Assembly: GCA_963820545.1 (NCBI GenBank)
Contig: CAWGAJ010000002.1
Location: 620,001 to 684,000, forward strand
Direction of reading: 5' to 3'
DNA: 64,000 nt
DNA from: CAWGAJ01 sp963820545
GTDB taxonomy: Bacteria > Planctomycetota > Planctomycetia > Pirellulales > Thermoguttaceae
In this document: positions 29,746-38,120 of the stretch, one piece after another
Position numbering within the stretch: position 1 is the first letter of the stretch
How the letters are laid out: each line of letters starts with the position of its first letter
Program-made: the position numbers and the translations under genes
The notes under the pieces: model-generated
Told to the model about the DNA's origin: nothing
The model's input: only the letters and a program-made list of their open reading frames with translations
Databases searched by the model: none

Positions 29746-31458
29746 ATGCCTCCACTGCCCGCCAACAAACCAACCATCCAGTCAGTACCCTGTTCCGGCG
29801 CTGGCGATTTCAGCCGTCGCGACTTTCTCAAGGGGACCCTTGCCGCGGGCGTGGTTGTGGGCGGCGGCATGGGCGCTTTTTATTTCGGTTACGACAAGGC
29901 CGTGGGTTCGCCGGTCCGGGTGGGGGTGATCGGCACGGGCGACGAAGGCTGCGTGCTGATGGGCGCAATCAATCCTTCCTTCATCCAGGTCAGAGCCATT
30001 GCCGACGTTCGGCCGTACAGCATCCACCGGGCCTTTTACGGCGATCATTACAGCGATGACGCCCTGAAATTCAAGCCGGGTCTTTTGGCAAAATACGGTT
30101 GGAAAACCGAAAACGAAGCCCGCAAATTCGTGAAGGTCTACGGCACTTACCAGGAGTTGATCGAAAATGCCCGGGCCGACGGCCTGGAAGGCGTGATCAT
30201 CGCCCTGCCCTTGCACCTGCACGCCGAGGCGGCGGTGGCGGCGATGAAGGCGGGACTACACGTGCTGACCGAAAAGCTCATGGCCCACAGCGTTCACGAG
30301 TGCAAGGAGATGGCCCGAGTCGCAAACCTGACTAACCGTTATCTGGCCGTAGGACATCAACGCCATTACAACATTTTGTATGCCAACGCCGTGGAATCCA
30401 TCCGCCGGGGCTTATTGGGCGACGTGCATTACATTCGGGCCCAATGGCATCGGGGCAATATGCCCGGCAGCGATTCCTGGCAACCGCCTTTGCCGCCCGA
30501 GGTAAAACCAAAAGATCCAAACACCGATCAGTTGCTGAAAAACCTCAAAAACTGGCAGCAAGAGTTGGACAAAGCCCAAGGCCGGGAGATTTACGTCTGG
30601 CAAAGCAAAGTCAATCAACTCAATGCCCAAATCGAGGATAAGCTGGTCGAGGCGGAAAAGTACGGCTATCAAAGTCACCAGATAAAGAGCGCCGCGGGAA
30701 GCTTGCTCTACGACGCGCCGCCCATCGAAGAATTGATCCGCTGGCGTCTCTGGGACCGCACCGGCGGGGGCTTGATGGCCGAATTGGGCAGCCATCAGTT
30801 CGATGCCGCCGGTTTGTTCATCGCGGCCGCCCACGACGGCGAAAAGCAGCATCCGCTGAGCATCGCGGCCTCGGCCAATCGGCCGCTTTTTCCGCCCGAC
30901 CGCGATGCCGATGATCACGTTTACTCAATTATCGAATTTCCCGCGCCGGGTTACGACGCAAAAGATCCCTTCAACAATCGCAAGAAAATCGGCGTGCAAT
31001 ACGCCGCGGTCGACGGCAATGGTTTTGGCGGATACGGCGAGATCGTCTACGGCACCAAGCGAACGCTGCTAGTGGAACGGGAAAGGGTGTTGAGCATTAT
31101 TCCCGATCCGGCGGCAGGCGGCAAAATATCTATTACCGCCAGCAAGTCGACCGCGTTGGATACACAGGCCAGCAGTCCGGCGGATGGGGCTTTGGCCAGG
31201 TCGGGCGCGAGCGCCGAGGTCAGTTTGGGTTACGCCGAAGAAATCGAACACTGGGCGTGGTGTGTCCGCCATCCCGCACTCGAAAACCAGCCGCGCTGCA
31301 ATCCCCCGGTCGCCTTGGCCGACGCGATTATCGCCCACACGGCAAATATTTCCTCGCGCCAAAGCCGGCGCATCGAATTCAAACCGCAATGGTTCGATAT
31401 TCAAAGCGATGAAACGCCCGAAGAAATTGCCCCGGATGTAAATAGATACAAAGGATGA
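29746..31458 (+). CDS. Tat-exported Gfo/Idh/MocA oxidoreductase, paralog 1
   Basis: A 570-residue protein. The N-terminus carries a twin-arginine signal (FSRRDFLKGTLAAGVVVGGG), so it is likely exported folded with its cofactor. Rossmann motif VRVGVIGTGDEGCVLMGA, then ADVRPYSIHRAFYG, catalytic-region HVLTEKLMAHSVHECKEMA (EKL for EKP) and AVGHQRHYNILYANAVE. A charged helical insert (about residues 245-305; NWQQELDKAQGREIYVWQSK) is not part of the minimal fold. C-terminal ELGSHQFDAAGLFIAA. Substrate unknown; planctomycetes carry many such oxidoreductases for sugar or inositol-type substrates. Paralog 2 follows directly. Confidence 0.88.
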   Translation: MPPLPANKPTIQSVPCSGAGDFSRRDFLKGTLAAGVVVGGGMGAFYFGYDKAVGSPVRVGVIGTGDEGCVLMGAINPSFIQVRAIADVRPYSIHRAFYGDHYSDDALKFKPGLLAKYGWKTENEARKFVKVYGTYQELIENARADGLEGVIIALPLHLHAEAAVAAMKAGLHVLTEKLMAHSVHECKEMARVANLTNRYLAVGHQRHYNILYANAVESIRRGLLGDVHYIRAQWHRGNMPGSDSWQPPLPPEVKPKDPNTDQLLKNLKNWQQELDKAQGREIYVWQSKVNQLNAQIEDKLVEAEKYGYQSHQIKSAAGSLLYDAPPIEELIRWRLWDRTGGGLMAELGSHQFDAAGLFIAAAHDGEKQHPLSIAASANRPLFPPDRDADDHVYSIIEFPAPGYDAKDPFNNRKKIGVQYAAVDGNGFGGYGEIVYGTKRTLLVERERVLSIIPDPAAGGKISITASKSTALDTQASSPADGALARSGASAEVSLGYAEEIEHWAWCVRHPALENQPRCNPPVALADAIIAHTANISSRQSRRIEFKPQWFDIQSDETPEEIAPDVNRYKG

Positions 31459-31489
31459 AGTAAGAACACGGAACTGAAAAAAATATCTT

Positions 31490-31513
31490 GTTCCCACGGT
31501 CCTCCGTGGGAAC
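31490..31513. repeat. GTTCCCA-type hairpin
   Basis: GTTCCCACGG-TCCT-CCGTGGGAAC, perfect 10-bp arms, between the two Gfo/Idh/MocA genes. Same family as 13787, 13832 and 41992. Confidence 0.65.
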
Positions 31514-31519
31514 GAGGTT

Positions 31520-31589
31520 AACTGATAACTGTGCACTGAAAACTAATAACTGCTATTCACTAACCACTATCCACTAACCACTATTTAAT
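31520..31589. repeat. Heptamer-phased repeat abutting a start codon
   Basis: Ten units in register: AACTGAT, AACTGTG, CACTGAA, AACTAAT, AACTGCT, ATTCACT, AACCACT, ATCCACT, AACCACT, ATTTAAT, directly followed by the ATG at 31590. No Shine-Dalgarno. Confidence 0.75.
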
Positions 31590-33333
31590 ATGTATTTAAG
31601 TTCCGAGCAGCGAGCAGTCGGCGCGGAAAACTTTAATGCCGCCATTGGCAGCAAGCCCATTCGCCGCGAGTTTCTCCAAAAAAGCGTGAGCGCGGGCGTG
31701 ACCTCGGGCAAGGGCCTGGGCCCGATGTATTTCGGCTACAGCGAGACCCTTTCCGAGCCGGTCCGCGTGGGCGTGATCGGCACGGGCGATGAAGGCAGCG
31801 TGTTGATCGGCGCAATAAATCCGCAGTTCATCAGCGTCAAATCCATTGCCGATGTCCGGCCTTATAATATTTGGCGGGCTTTTTACGGCGACTATTACAG
31901 CGACGCCGCCCGGCAAGCGCGTCCGGGACTGCTGAAAGTATACGATTGGAAATCCGAAGACGAGGCCCGCGAAAATGTCAAGGTCTATGAAGATTACGAA
32001 GAACTTATAAAAAATGCCAAGCAGGACGGCATTGAGGCGGTAATCATCGCCCTGCCCTTGCACCTGCACGCCGCGGCGGCCATTGCGGCCATGAAGGCGG
32101 GGCTGCACGTAATGACCGAAAAACTCATGGCCCACAGCGTCCACGAGTGCAAGGAAATGGCCCGCGTGGCAAAACAAACCGATTTGCTCCTGGCCACCGG
32201 ACATCAGCGGCATTACAACATTTTGTACAACAATTCAGTGGAAATGATCCGCAAGGGCCTTTTGGGCGACCTGCACTATATTCGCGCCCAATGGCATCGC
32301 GGCAATCTGCCCGGCAAGGATAGTTGGCAGCAGCCCATGCCCAAGAAGGCCAAGCCCGACGATTCGCTGGCCGACGTCTTGGATAAAAATCTCCTCGATT
32401 GGTCCAAAAAGCTCGAACAACTAAAGAAGGAAAACAACCGCTCGGCGGCCGACTGGGAAAAAAAGGTCGCCCAGGTCAAAGCCCAGATCGAAGACGCCAT
32501 TGTGGAGGCGAAAAAGTACGGCTACTTGGACCTGGTGCTCAAGGACGCCCAGGATAAGCCAATCTACGACCGGCCGGCCATCGAGGAGCTGATCCGCTGG
32601 AGGCTCTGGGATCGTACCGGCGGCGGTTTGATGGCCGAACTGGGCAGCCATCAGCTCGATGCCGCAAGCATCTTCATTGCCGCGGTGCACGGCGGGCATA
32701 AGCAAATGCCGCTTAACGTATGCGCGGCCAGCAGCCGGCCGCTCTTTCCGGCGGATCGCGACGTGGAAGATCATGTTTTTTGCGTTTTCGAGTTTCCCGC
32801 CCCGGGCTACGACGCCAATGATCCGCTGGCCGCGAAGAAGAGGATCGGCGTGCAATACGCCTCGATCAACGGCAACGGCTTCGGCGGATACGGCGAAACC
32901 GTTTTGGGCACAGCGGGCACGCTGGTCCTGGAAACCGAAAAGGAAGCCATGCTCTATAGAACCCAGGAGACCAGCAGCAAGATCAAAGTAGTGATGGGCA
33001 AAGATGCCAAGAATAATCCGCGGCCCGCCCTGCAAATCGCCGAGAGCGGAGATCCTGAATCGGCCGCCATCGGCGCACTGGGCGTCATGCCTGCCGAGCG
33101 CGGTTACACCGAGGAGTTGGAACACTGGGCCTGGTGCATTCGCAATCGGTCGCCGGAAAATCTTCCCCGCTGTCCGCCCCAGGTCGCATTGGGCGACGCC
33201 GTAATCGCGCTTGACGACCAACATGGCCGCGCGCCAGGGCACGCGAATCGAGTTCAAAAAAGAATGGTTCGACATCGACAGCGACGAAACGCCCGAGGAT
33301 GTCAAACCGGACCTCAACCGATATCAGGCTTGA
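31590..33333 (+). CDS. Gfo/Idh/MocA oxidoreductase, paralog 2 (one frameshift near the end)
   Basis: About 580 residues, close paralog of the preceding protein over its whole length, including the same charged insert (LDKNLLDWSKKLEQLKKENN). Near 33208 one extra T (GCGCT[T]GACGACC) shifts the frame; corrected, the C-terminus reads TTNMAARQGTRIEFKKEWFD and ends at the TGA 33331-33333, matching paralog 1 (RQSRRIEFKPQWFDI). The signal region (IRREFLQKSVSAGVTSGKG) keeps RR but has lost most of the hydrophobic core and the S/T-R-R-x-F-L-K consensus, so export is less certain than for paralog 1. The start abuts a heptamer array. Confidence 0.85.
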
Positions 33334-33374
33334 AATGATAAATCACCCGGCTGCCCAATTTGAAGGATGATCAC

Positions 33375-33677
33375 ATGCCGCGAATCACTTTGGAAACGCC
33401 GCACAACCTGGGCCGCGAAGAAGCCGCTCGGCGATTGAAAGAAAAATTCGGCGCGGTCCGCGCCAAGTACGGTGCGCAGGTCAACAATCTCCAGGAAAAC
33501 TGGCTGGATCACACTTTTTCCTTCGGCTTTAATGCCATGGGCATGGGCATATCCGGCACGGTGGAAGTGGAGGATGCCACGGTTAAACTCGTCACCGACC
33601 TGCCCTTGCCGGCCATGTTGTTCAAGGGGGCCATCGAAGAGCGCATCCGCCAAGAGATAAGCGGTCTGTTGGCCTGA
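33375..33677 (+). CDS. Polyhydroxyalkanoic acid system-type small protein
   Basis: A 100-residue protein (MPRITLETPHNLGREEAARR..) matching the small family annotated as 'polyhydroxyalkanoic acid system protein', with LGREEAARRLKEKF, the WLDHTFSFGFNAMGMGISGTVEVED core and a C-terminal EERIRQEISGLL helix. Its function is not established, and no PHA synthase is in this window, so the name should be read as a family label. AAGGA precedes the ATG; an in-frame ATG at 33360 lies further upstream. Confidence 0.75.
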   Translation: MPRITLETPHNLGREEAARRLKEKFGAVRAKYGAQVNNLQENWLDHTFSFGFNAMGMGISGTVEVEDATVKLVTDLPLPAMLFKGAIEERIRQEISGLLA

Positions 33678-34054
33678 AATAATTACGTTTTATAATGCGG
33701 CTATTTGTTTAGCTTATCCTGCCATCCATGCTGGGCATCGATCAACAACATCATCATCTATCCTTATGCCAACATTAGCAGATTAAAATAACGCTTTTCT
33801 CCTTTTTCTGGAAGATATTTCTTTGGCTGATTTATTCATATCGCAGACTGATATATAAAATAAGTAATTATTATATTAAGTATAAGCATCTGTAGTATTT
33901 ATAATGCTCTCTCCTCTGTTATAATCGCCTTTTTAGGCTGTCGTTTTTTCTAAATCGGCCGCGGGCTGGTTTTCGGCAGCGTGGTTTGAGCCGATGCATC
34001 GAAGTACCAAATAACTGGTTGATTCATGGGCCGTAATAAAAAAGGAAGTGCAAG
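33678..34054. other. AT-rich spacer before the glutamate synthase-like gene
   Basis: No gene seen. A strongly AT-rich stretch (about 33830-33930) with TATAAT at 33920-33925 but no matching -35. GGAAG lies shortly before the next start codon. Probably holds that gene's promoter. Confidence 0.4.
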
Positions 34055-35659
34055 ATGAATCTACAAACGCCGTGCGGGAATGACATCTCGCAAACCAGAA
34101 ACCGATCCCGTAACGTAGCGCCCTATTCGGGCTTATGTACGCGATGTCTGGATAGCTGTGTGGGGAATTGCGAGGTCTTCAAATCATCCTTGCGAGGACG
34201 GGAAGTGATCTATCCTGAGCCGTTTGGCGAGCTCACGGCCGGGGGCGATAAAAATTATCCCATTGATTACTCCCACTTAAACATCCTGGGCTACGCCTTG
34301 GGCGCGGAGGCCATCGACGAAGCCAATCCCGACAAAGCGATTTTTCCCGACGTCGATACCTCCACCGTTTACGGTCACACCCATCCCGTACGGATGCGCA
34401 TGCCCATCTTTACCGGCGCGCTGGGTTCCACCGATATTGCCCGGATTCACTGGGACGGTTTGGCCGCCGGTGCCGCCATCTGCGGCATTTCGCTGGTCAT
34501 CGGCGAAAACGTCTGCGGAATCGATCCGGATTTGCGACGTAACGGCAACGGCAGGGTTATCGATTCGCCCGAAATGAAGCGCCGCATCGACGTCTACAGA
34601 TCGTGGAAAGACGAATTCGGCAACATCATCGTGCAGATGAACGTGGAAGACACCCGCCTGGGCGTGGCCGAATACGTGGTGGAAAAACTCGGCATCGAAA
34701 CAATCGAGTTAAAGTGGGGGCAAGGGGCCAAGTGCATCGGCGGCGAAATCAAGGTTCGCGATCTGGACCGGGCGCTCGAGTTGCGCAAGCGCGGGTACAT
34801 CGTCACGCCCAATCCGGAGAATCCGGCGATTCAGGCCGCCTTCAAATCCGGCGCGATCAAGGAATTCGAACGCCATTCGCGCTTGGGATTCATCGACGAA
34901 GACGGCTTCTTGCGGGCGGTGGAGTACCTGCGGCGCAGGCTGGGCGTGAAGCGCGTATCGCTGAAGACCGGGTCCTACGGCGCTCGCGAGTTGGCGATGG
35001 CGATCAAATGGTCGTCAAAGGCCCGGGTCGATCTCTTGACGATCGACGGTTCGGGGGGCGGCACGGGCATGAGCCCCTGGCGCATGATGGAAGAATGGGG
35101 AATTCCCACCTTCTATCTGCAATCCATGGCCTACAATTTCGCGAAAAAACTGGCCACTCGTGGCGAGTGGATTCCCGATCTGGCCATGGCCGGCGGATTT
35201 TCGACCGAAGACCATATCTTCAAGGTGCTGGCCATGGGCGCTCCGTATTTTCGCGCGGTCTGCATGGGTCGGGCATTGATGATTCCCGGTTTCGTGGGCG
35301 ACAATATCGAAGGCGTACTGCGCAACTCACGGCCGACCAAGTGGAAGGAACTGCCCAATACCGTCAGCGCCTACGGCGAGCGACCCGAGCAAATCTTCGT
35401 CACCTACGAGACACTACTCGAACGTTTCGGGCGCGAGGCCATGACGAAATTGCCCTTAGGCGCTGTGGCCATGTATACCTACGTGGACAAGTTGCGCACG
35501 GGCCTCAGCCAGCTTATGGCCGGCGCGCGCAGCTTCCGCCTGGACACGGTCAAACGCGCTGACCTGGTGGCCTTGACCGAAGAGTCCGCCCGCGTCTCCG
35601 GCATACCTTACGTCATGGACGCCGGCATGGAAGAGGCCGAAAAAATCCTTTGCAGTTGA
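34055..35659 (+). CDS. FMN-binding glutamate synthase-like protein
   Basis: A 534-residue protein of the 'FMN-binding glutamate synthase family', homologous to the central/FMN region of GltB: KWGQGAKCIGGEIKV, LGVKRVSLKTGSYGARELAM, DLLTIDGSGGGTGMSPWRMM and LAMAGGFSTEDHIFKVLAMGAPYFRAVCMGRA (FMN phosphate-binding region). The amidotransferase and GltD domains are absent. An N-terminal cysteine motif, C28-x2-C31-x3-C35-x3-C39 (GLCTRCLDSCVGNC), could bind a metal or Fe-S cluster. The reaction is unknown; stand-alone GltB-FMN proteins may handle other amino-acid or ammonia chemistry. It is a single-gene unit with a bidirectional terminator shared with purD. Confidence 0.85.
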   Translation: MNLQTPCGNDISQTRNRSRNVAPYSGLCTRCLDSCVGNCEVFKSSLRGREVIYPEPFGELTAGGDKNYPIDYSHLNILGYALGAEAIDEANPDKAIFPDVDTSTVYGHTHPVRMRMPIFTGALGSTDIARIHWDGLAAGAAICGISLVIGENVCGIDPDLRRNGNGRVIDSPEMKRRIDVYRSWKDEFGNIIVQMNVEDTRLGVAEYVVEKLGIETIELKWGQGAKCIGGEIKVRDLDRALELRKRGYIVTPNPENPAIQAAFKSGAIKEFERHSRLGFIDEDGFLRAVEYLRRRLGVKRVSLKTGSYGARELAMAIKWSSKARVDLLTIDGSGGGTGMSPWRMMEEWGIPTFYLQSMAYNFAKKLATRGEWIPDLAMAGGFSTEDHIFKVLAMGAPYFRAVCMGRALMIPGFVGDNIEGVLRNSRPTKWKELPNTVSAYGERPEQIFVTYETLLERFGREAMTKLPLGAVAMYTYVDKLRTGLSQLMAGARSFRLDTVKRADLVALTEESARVSGIPYVMDAGMEEAEKILCS

Positions 35660-35702
35660 TAATCGCTAAATAATAATCAACCACTCTGAAGTAAATATCA
35701 TA

Positions 35703-35731
35703 AAGCCCACGGGTTGCAACCCCGTGGGCTT
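35703..35731. terminator. Bidirectional terminator
   Basis: AAGCCCACGGG-TTGCAAC-CCCGTGGGCTT, perfect 11-bp stem, between the convergent glutamate synthase-like gene and purD. Flanks are A/T-rich on both sides. Confidence 0.75.
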
Positions 35732-35753
35732 ATGTTTTCATATCAATCATTAT

Positions 35754-35788
35754 CTACTATCTACCACCTGCCACGAACCATCTACCCC
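35754..35788. repeat. Short heptamer array at the purD 3' end
   Basis: CTACTAT, CTACCAC, CTGCCAC, GAACCAT, CTACCCC in register, the last overlapping the purD stop codon region. Confidence 0.5.
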
Positions 35789-37056
35789 AGCGCTTTATCC
35801 GAAATGTCTTTTCGGCACCAGGCGCCCGGCCAGCGGATGCACTTGACTGCGCGATAGGCGTTGAGTTTGGCCTGGGCGATGGTGTCGCCTAGCGCAGTTA
35901 CATTCAGAACCCGGCCGCCCGCCGTGACAATTTGATCATCTGCCAGGGCCGTGCCAGCATGGAAGACTTTCACATCGGGCAGACGTTCGGCGTCGTCCAA
36001 GCCGCGGATTGTGTGTCCCTTAGCGTAATCGCCGGGATATCCCTGGCTGGCCATGACCACGCAGACCGCTGGGCGCGGATCCCACTGGAGCGGCGGAAGT
36101 TGTTCGAGTCGCCCCTCCACCGTGGCTTCGAGCACGTCGAGCAGATCGCTTTTCAGGCGCATTAACAGCGGTTGGCACTCCGGATCGCCGAAGCGCACGT
36201 TATATTCCAATACCTTAGGGCCCTGTTTGGTGACCATCAAACCGGCATATAAAACACCCTTGAATGGCCGGCGCGATCGCTTCATCGCATGGACGGTGGG
36301 CACCAGGATATGCTCCTCGATTTCGTGGAGCATATCGTCGGTCACGAGCGGTGCGGGAGAATAGGCGCCCATGCCGCCGGTGTTGGGACCGGTGTCGCCG
36401 TCAAAGGCCGGTTTATGATCCTGGGCCGCGGGAAGCGTGACGATTGTTTGGCCGTCGGTGATGGCTAGCACGCTGGCTTCCTGGCCGTCGAGCCGCTCTT
36501 CGATCACCAGCCGGTCGCCGGCGTCGCCGAAGATTTTTTGCCGGGCCATTTTTTCCACGGCATCCAAGGCCTGCTCGCGGTTGGAACAGACGATCACGCC
36601 CTTGCCCGCGGCCAGACCGTCGGCCTTGACCACCACCGGCGCGTCTTCCCGATCGCGGAGGAATTTGACCGCGTCGTCGGCATTGGTAAAGGTTTGATAC
36701 TCGGCCGTGGGCACATTGGCGCTGCGCAGCATTTTTTTGCAGAATACTTTGCTGCCTTCAAGTTCAGCGGCGTTCTTGCGCGGACCGAAGATGCGCAGAC
36801 CGGCTTCTTCAAATACATCAACAATGCCTTGGGCCAGCGGCACTTCAGGCCCGACCACGGTCAGGCCCACGTTGTTTTCCTGGGCAAACTTCCGTAGTTT
36901 TGCAAAATCAGCGACCCCAATAGGAACGTTTTCGCCGTCGATATTGGTCCCGGCATTGCCGGGGGCCACAAATACCCGGTCCGCCCGGGGACTTTGCGTA
37001 ATCTTCCAAGTCAGCGCGTGTTCGCGTCCGCCATTGCCGATGATCAGAATGTTCAT
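35782..37056 (-). CDS. purD: Phosphoribosylamine--glycine ligase
   Basis: A 424-residue GARS enzyme of purine synthesis: ATP + glycine + phosphoribosylamine to GAR. Motifs: MNILIIGNGGREHALTWK, VGPEVPLAQGIVDVFEEAGL, ATP-grasp core VVKADGLAAGKGVIVC and EASVLAITDG, LPAAQDHKPAFDGDTGPNTGGMGAYSPAP, and RFGDPECQPLLMRL. The length is normal. It is the last gene of the minus-strand run behind the suf genes, but 162 bases separate it from sufT and it probably has its own promoter. A perfect palindrome lies 42 bases upstream of the start. Confidence 0.95.
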   Translation of the reverse strand: MNILIIGNGGREHALTWKITQSPRADRVFVAPGNAGTNIDGENVPIGVADFAKLRKFAQENNVGLTVVGPEVPLAQGIVDVFEEAGLRIFGPRKNAAELEGSKVFCKKMLRSANVPTAEYQTFTNADDAVKFLRDREDAPVVVKADGLAAGKGVIVCSNREQALDAVEKMARQKIFGDAGDRLVIEERLDGQEASVLAITDGQTIVTLPAAQDHKPAFDGDTGPNTGGMGAYSPAPLVTDDMLHEIEEHILVPTVHAMKRSRRPFKGVLYAGLMVTKQGPKVLEYNVRFGDPECQPLLMRLKSDLLDVLEATVEGRLEQLPPLQWDPRPAVCVVMASQGYPGDYAKGHTIRGLDDAERLPDVKVFHAGTALADDQIVTAGGRVLNVTALGDTIAQAKLNAYRAVKCIRWPGAWCRKDISDKALG

Positions 37057-37097
37057 GGAGTATCCTTATCGCTAGAAAAGCACGATTTTATTATTTT

Positions 37098-37109
37098 ACA
37101 GACGTCTGT
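37098..37109. promoter_or_regulatory. Perfect 12-bp palindrome upstream of purD
   Basis: ACAGACGTCTGT is self-complementary and lies 42 bases upstream of the purD ATG. It could be an operator. A second hairpin (AAATAGCC-AATAGT-GGCTATTT, 37146-37167) lies further upstream, after sufT. Confidence 0.35.
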
Positions 37110-37217
37110 GAAATGGGGTGCGGCCGGAACAAGAGAGATTCCTGTAAATAGCCAATAGTGGCTATTTCCTGGAGTCTTGTGCCTCACAGATATCGCCGAT
37201 TTGATACTGCCGGCTAT

Positions 37218-37532
37218 TTAAAACATCCCTAATTCGTCGCGGGCCTCCTCGGTCATGCGATCGGGTGTCCAGGGAGGCGAGAGCGTGATTTCCACCGTCA
37301 CCGTGCCCACGCCTTCCAAAGCGGCGAGAATTTCATTCACCTCATTTATTAATTGCGGTCCGAAAGGGCAGGCGGGTGTGGTCATGGTCATGATGACGTG
37401 GATGTTCGATTTCCCCTCGACTTCATCCACCCCCACGCCGTAAATCAGCCCCAGATCCACGACATTGACCATCAGTTCCGGATCGCGCACCTGGCGCAGG
37501 GCGGCAAGAACAGATTCTTCGGCAATCGGCAT
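37218..37532 (-). CDS. SufT/MIP18-type Fe-S assembly factor
   Basis: A 104-residue DUF59 (MIP18) protein: DPELMVNVVDLGLIYGVGVD, MTMTTPACPFGPQLINEV with the reactive Cys, and TVEITLSPPWTPDRM. SufT-like proteins help mature Fe-S proteins. Its place at the end of the suf operon supports this role. The start lies next to a long heptamer spacer that separates it from the Rieske gene. Confidence 0.88.
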   Translation of the reverse strand: MPIAEESVLAALRQVRDPELMVNVVDLGLIYGVGVDEVEGKSNIHVIMTMTTPACPFGPQLINEVNEILAALEGVGTVTVEITLSPPWTPDRMTEEARDELGMF

Positions 37533-37540
37533 GGTAAAGA

Positions 37541-37722
37541 TAGTGGTTAAGTGGATAGATGGTAGATGGTTATAAGTTTTCGGTTACCAGCAATCAGTTT
37601 TTAGTTCTGCGTTCTGACTTCTGCGTTAATCCCTATCCGCTGTCCCCTGTTCGCTGTTCCCTGTCTTCTATTTATTCATCCTTCATCCTTCATCCCTCAT
37701 CCTTTATTACACTCTTCACTCT
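37541..37722. repeat. 180-bp heptamer-phased spacer
   Basis: Twenty-six consecutive units keep the seven-base register: TAGTGGT, TAAGTGG, ATAGATG, GTAGATG, GTTATAA, GTTTTCG, GTTACCA and so on through GTTCTGC, GTTCTGA, GCTGTCC, CCTGTTC, ATTCATC, CTTCATC, CTTCATC, CCTCATC, ACACTCT, TCACTCT. It fills the whole gap between sufT and the Rieske gene. Confidence 0.8.
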
Positions 37723-38033
37723 TCTTTGAGTCTCACAAACACGTCGTTGCCTTCGACCTCAATTTCATGAGCGGTTGTGGCACTGACGGCGGGCATGGTC
37801 AGCGCCTGGCCCGTGCGCACGTCAAAGCGGGCCCCATGTCGCGGGCAGATAAGCTGAAAGCCCTCTAATTCCCCATCGCCCAGCGGACCGCCGTCGTGCG
37901 TGCACGTATCGTCGAGGGCGTAAAATTCACCGTCCAGGTGAATCAAGACGATAAAGTGTCCATTGACTTCAAACACCGCCTTGCCGGGATCGGTCACGTC
38001 GGAAGTTTTGCATAATCGGAACAGTTCGGACAT
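37716..38033 (-). CDS. Rieske [2Fe-2S] ferredoxin-like protein of the suf cluster
   Basis: About 105 residues. The two Rieske cluster-binding motifs are visible: CTHDGGPLGDG (C-x-H) and CPRHGARFDVRTG (C-x2-H). Such small Rieske proteins are found in many bacterial suf operons as electron donors or as clients; the exact role is not settled. The second ATG (38033) is chosen because AGGA sits eight bases upstream of it, whereas the first ATG (38042) overlaps that site. The last codons (LKEE) end within the heptamer spacer. Confidence 0.88.
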   Translation of the reverse strand: MSELFRLCKTSDVTDPGKAVFEVNGHFIVLIHLDGEFYALDDTCTHDGGPLGDGELEGFQLICPRHGARFDVRTGQALTMPAVSATTAHEIEVEGNDVFVRLKEE

Positions 38034-38120
38034 AAAAAGCATCCTGCAAAATTAGGTAATAAACAAGTATAAACGGATACGAAATATATGGGGAGTGTCC
38101 TGCCCGCACCCAGATCATAA

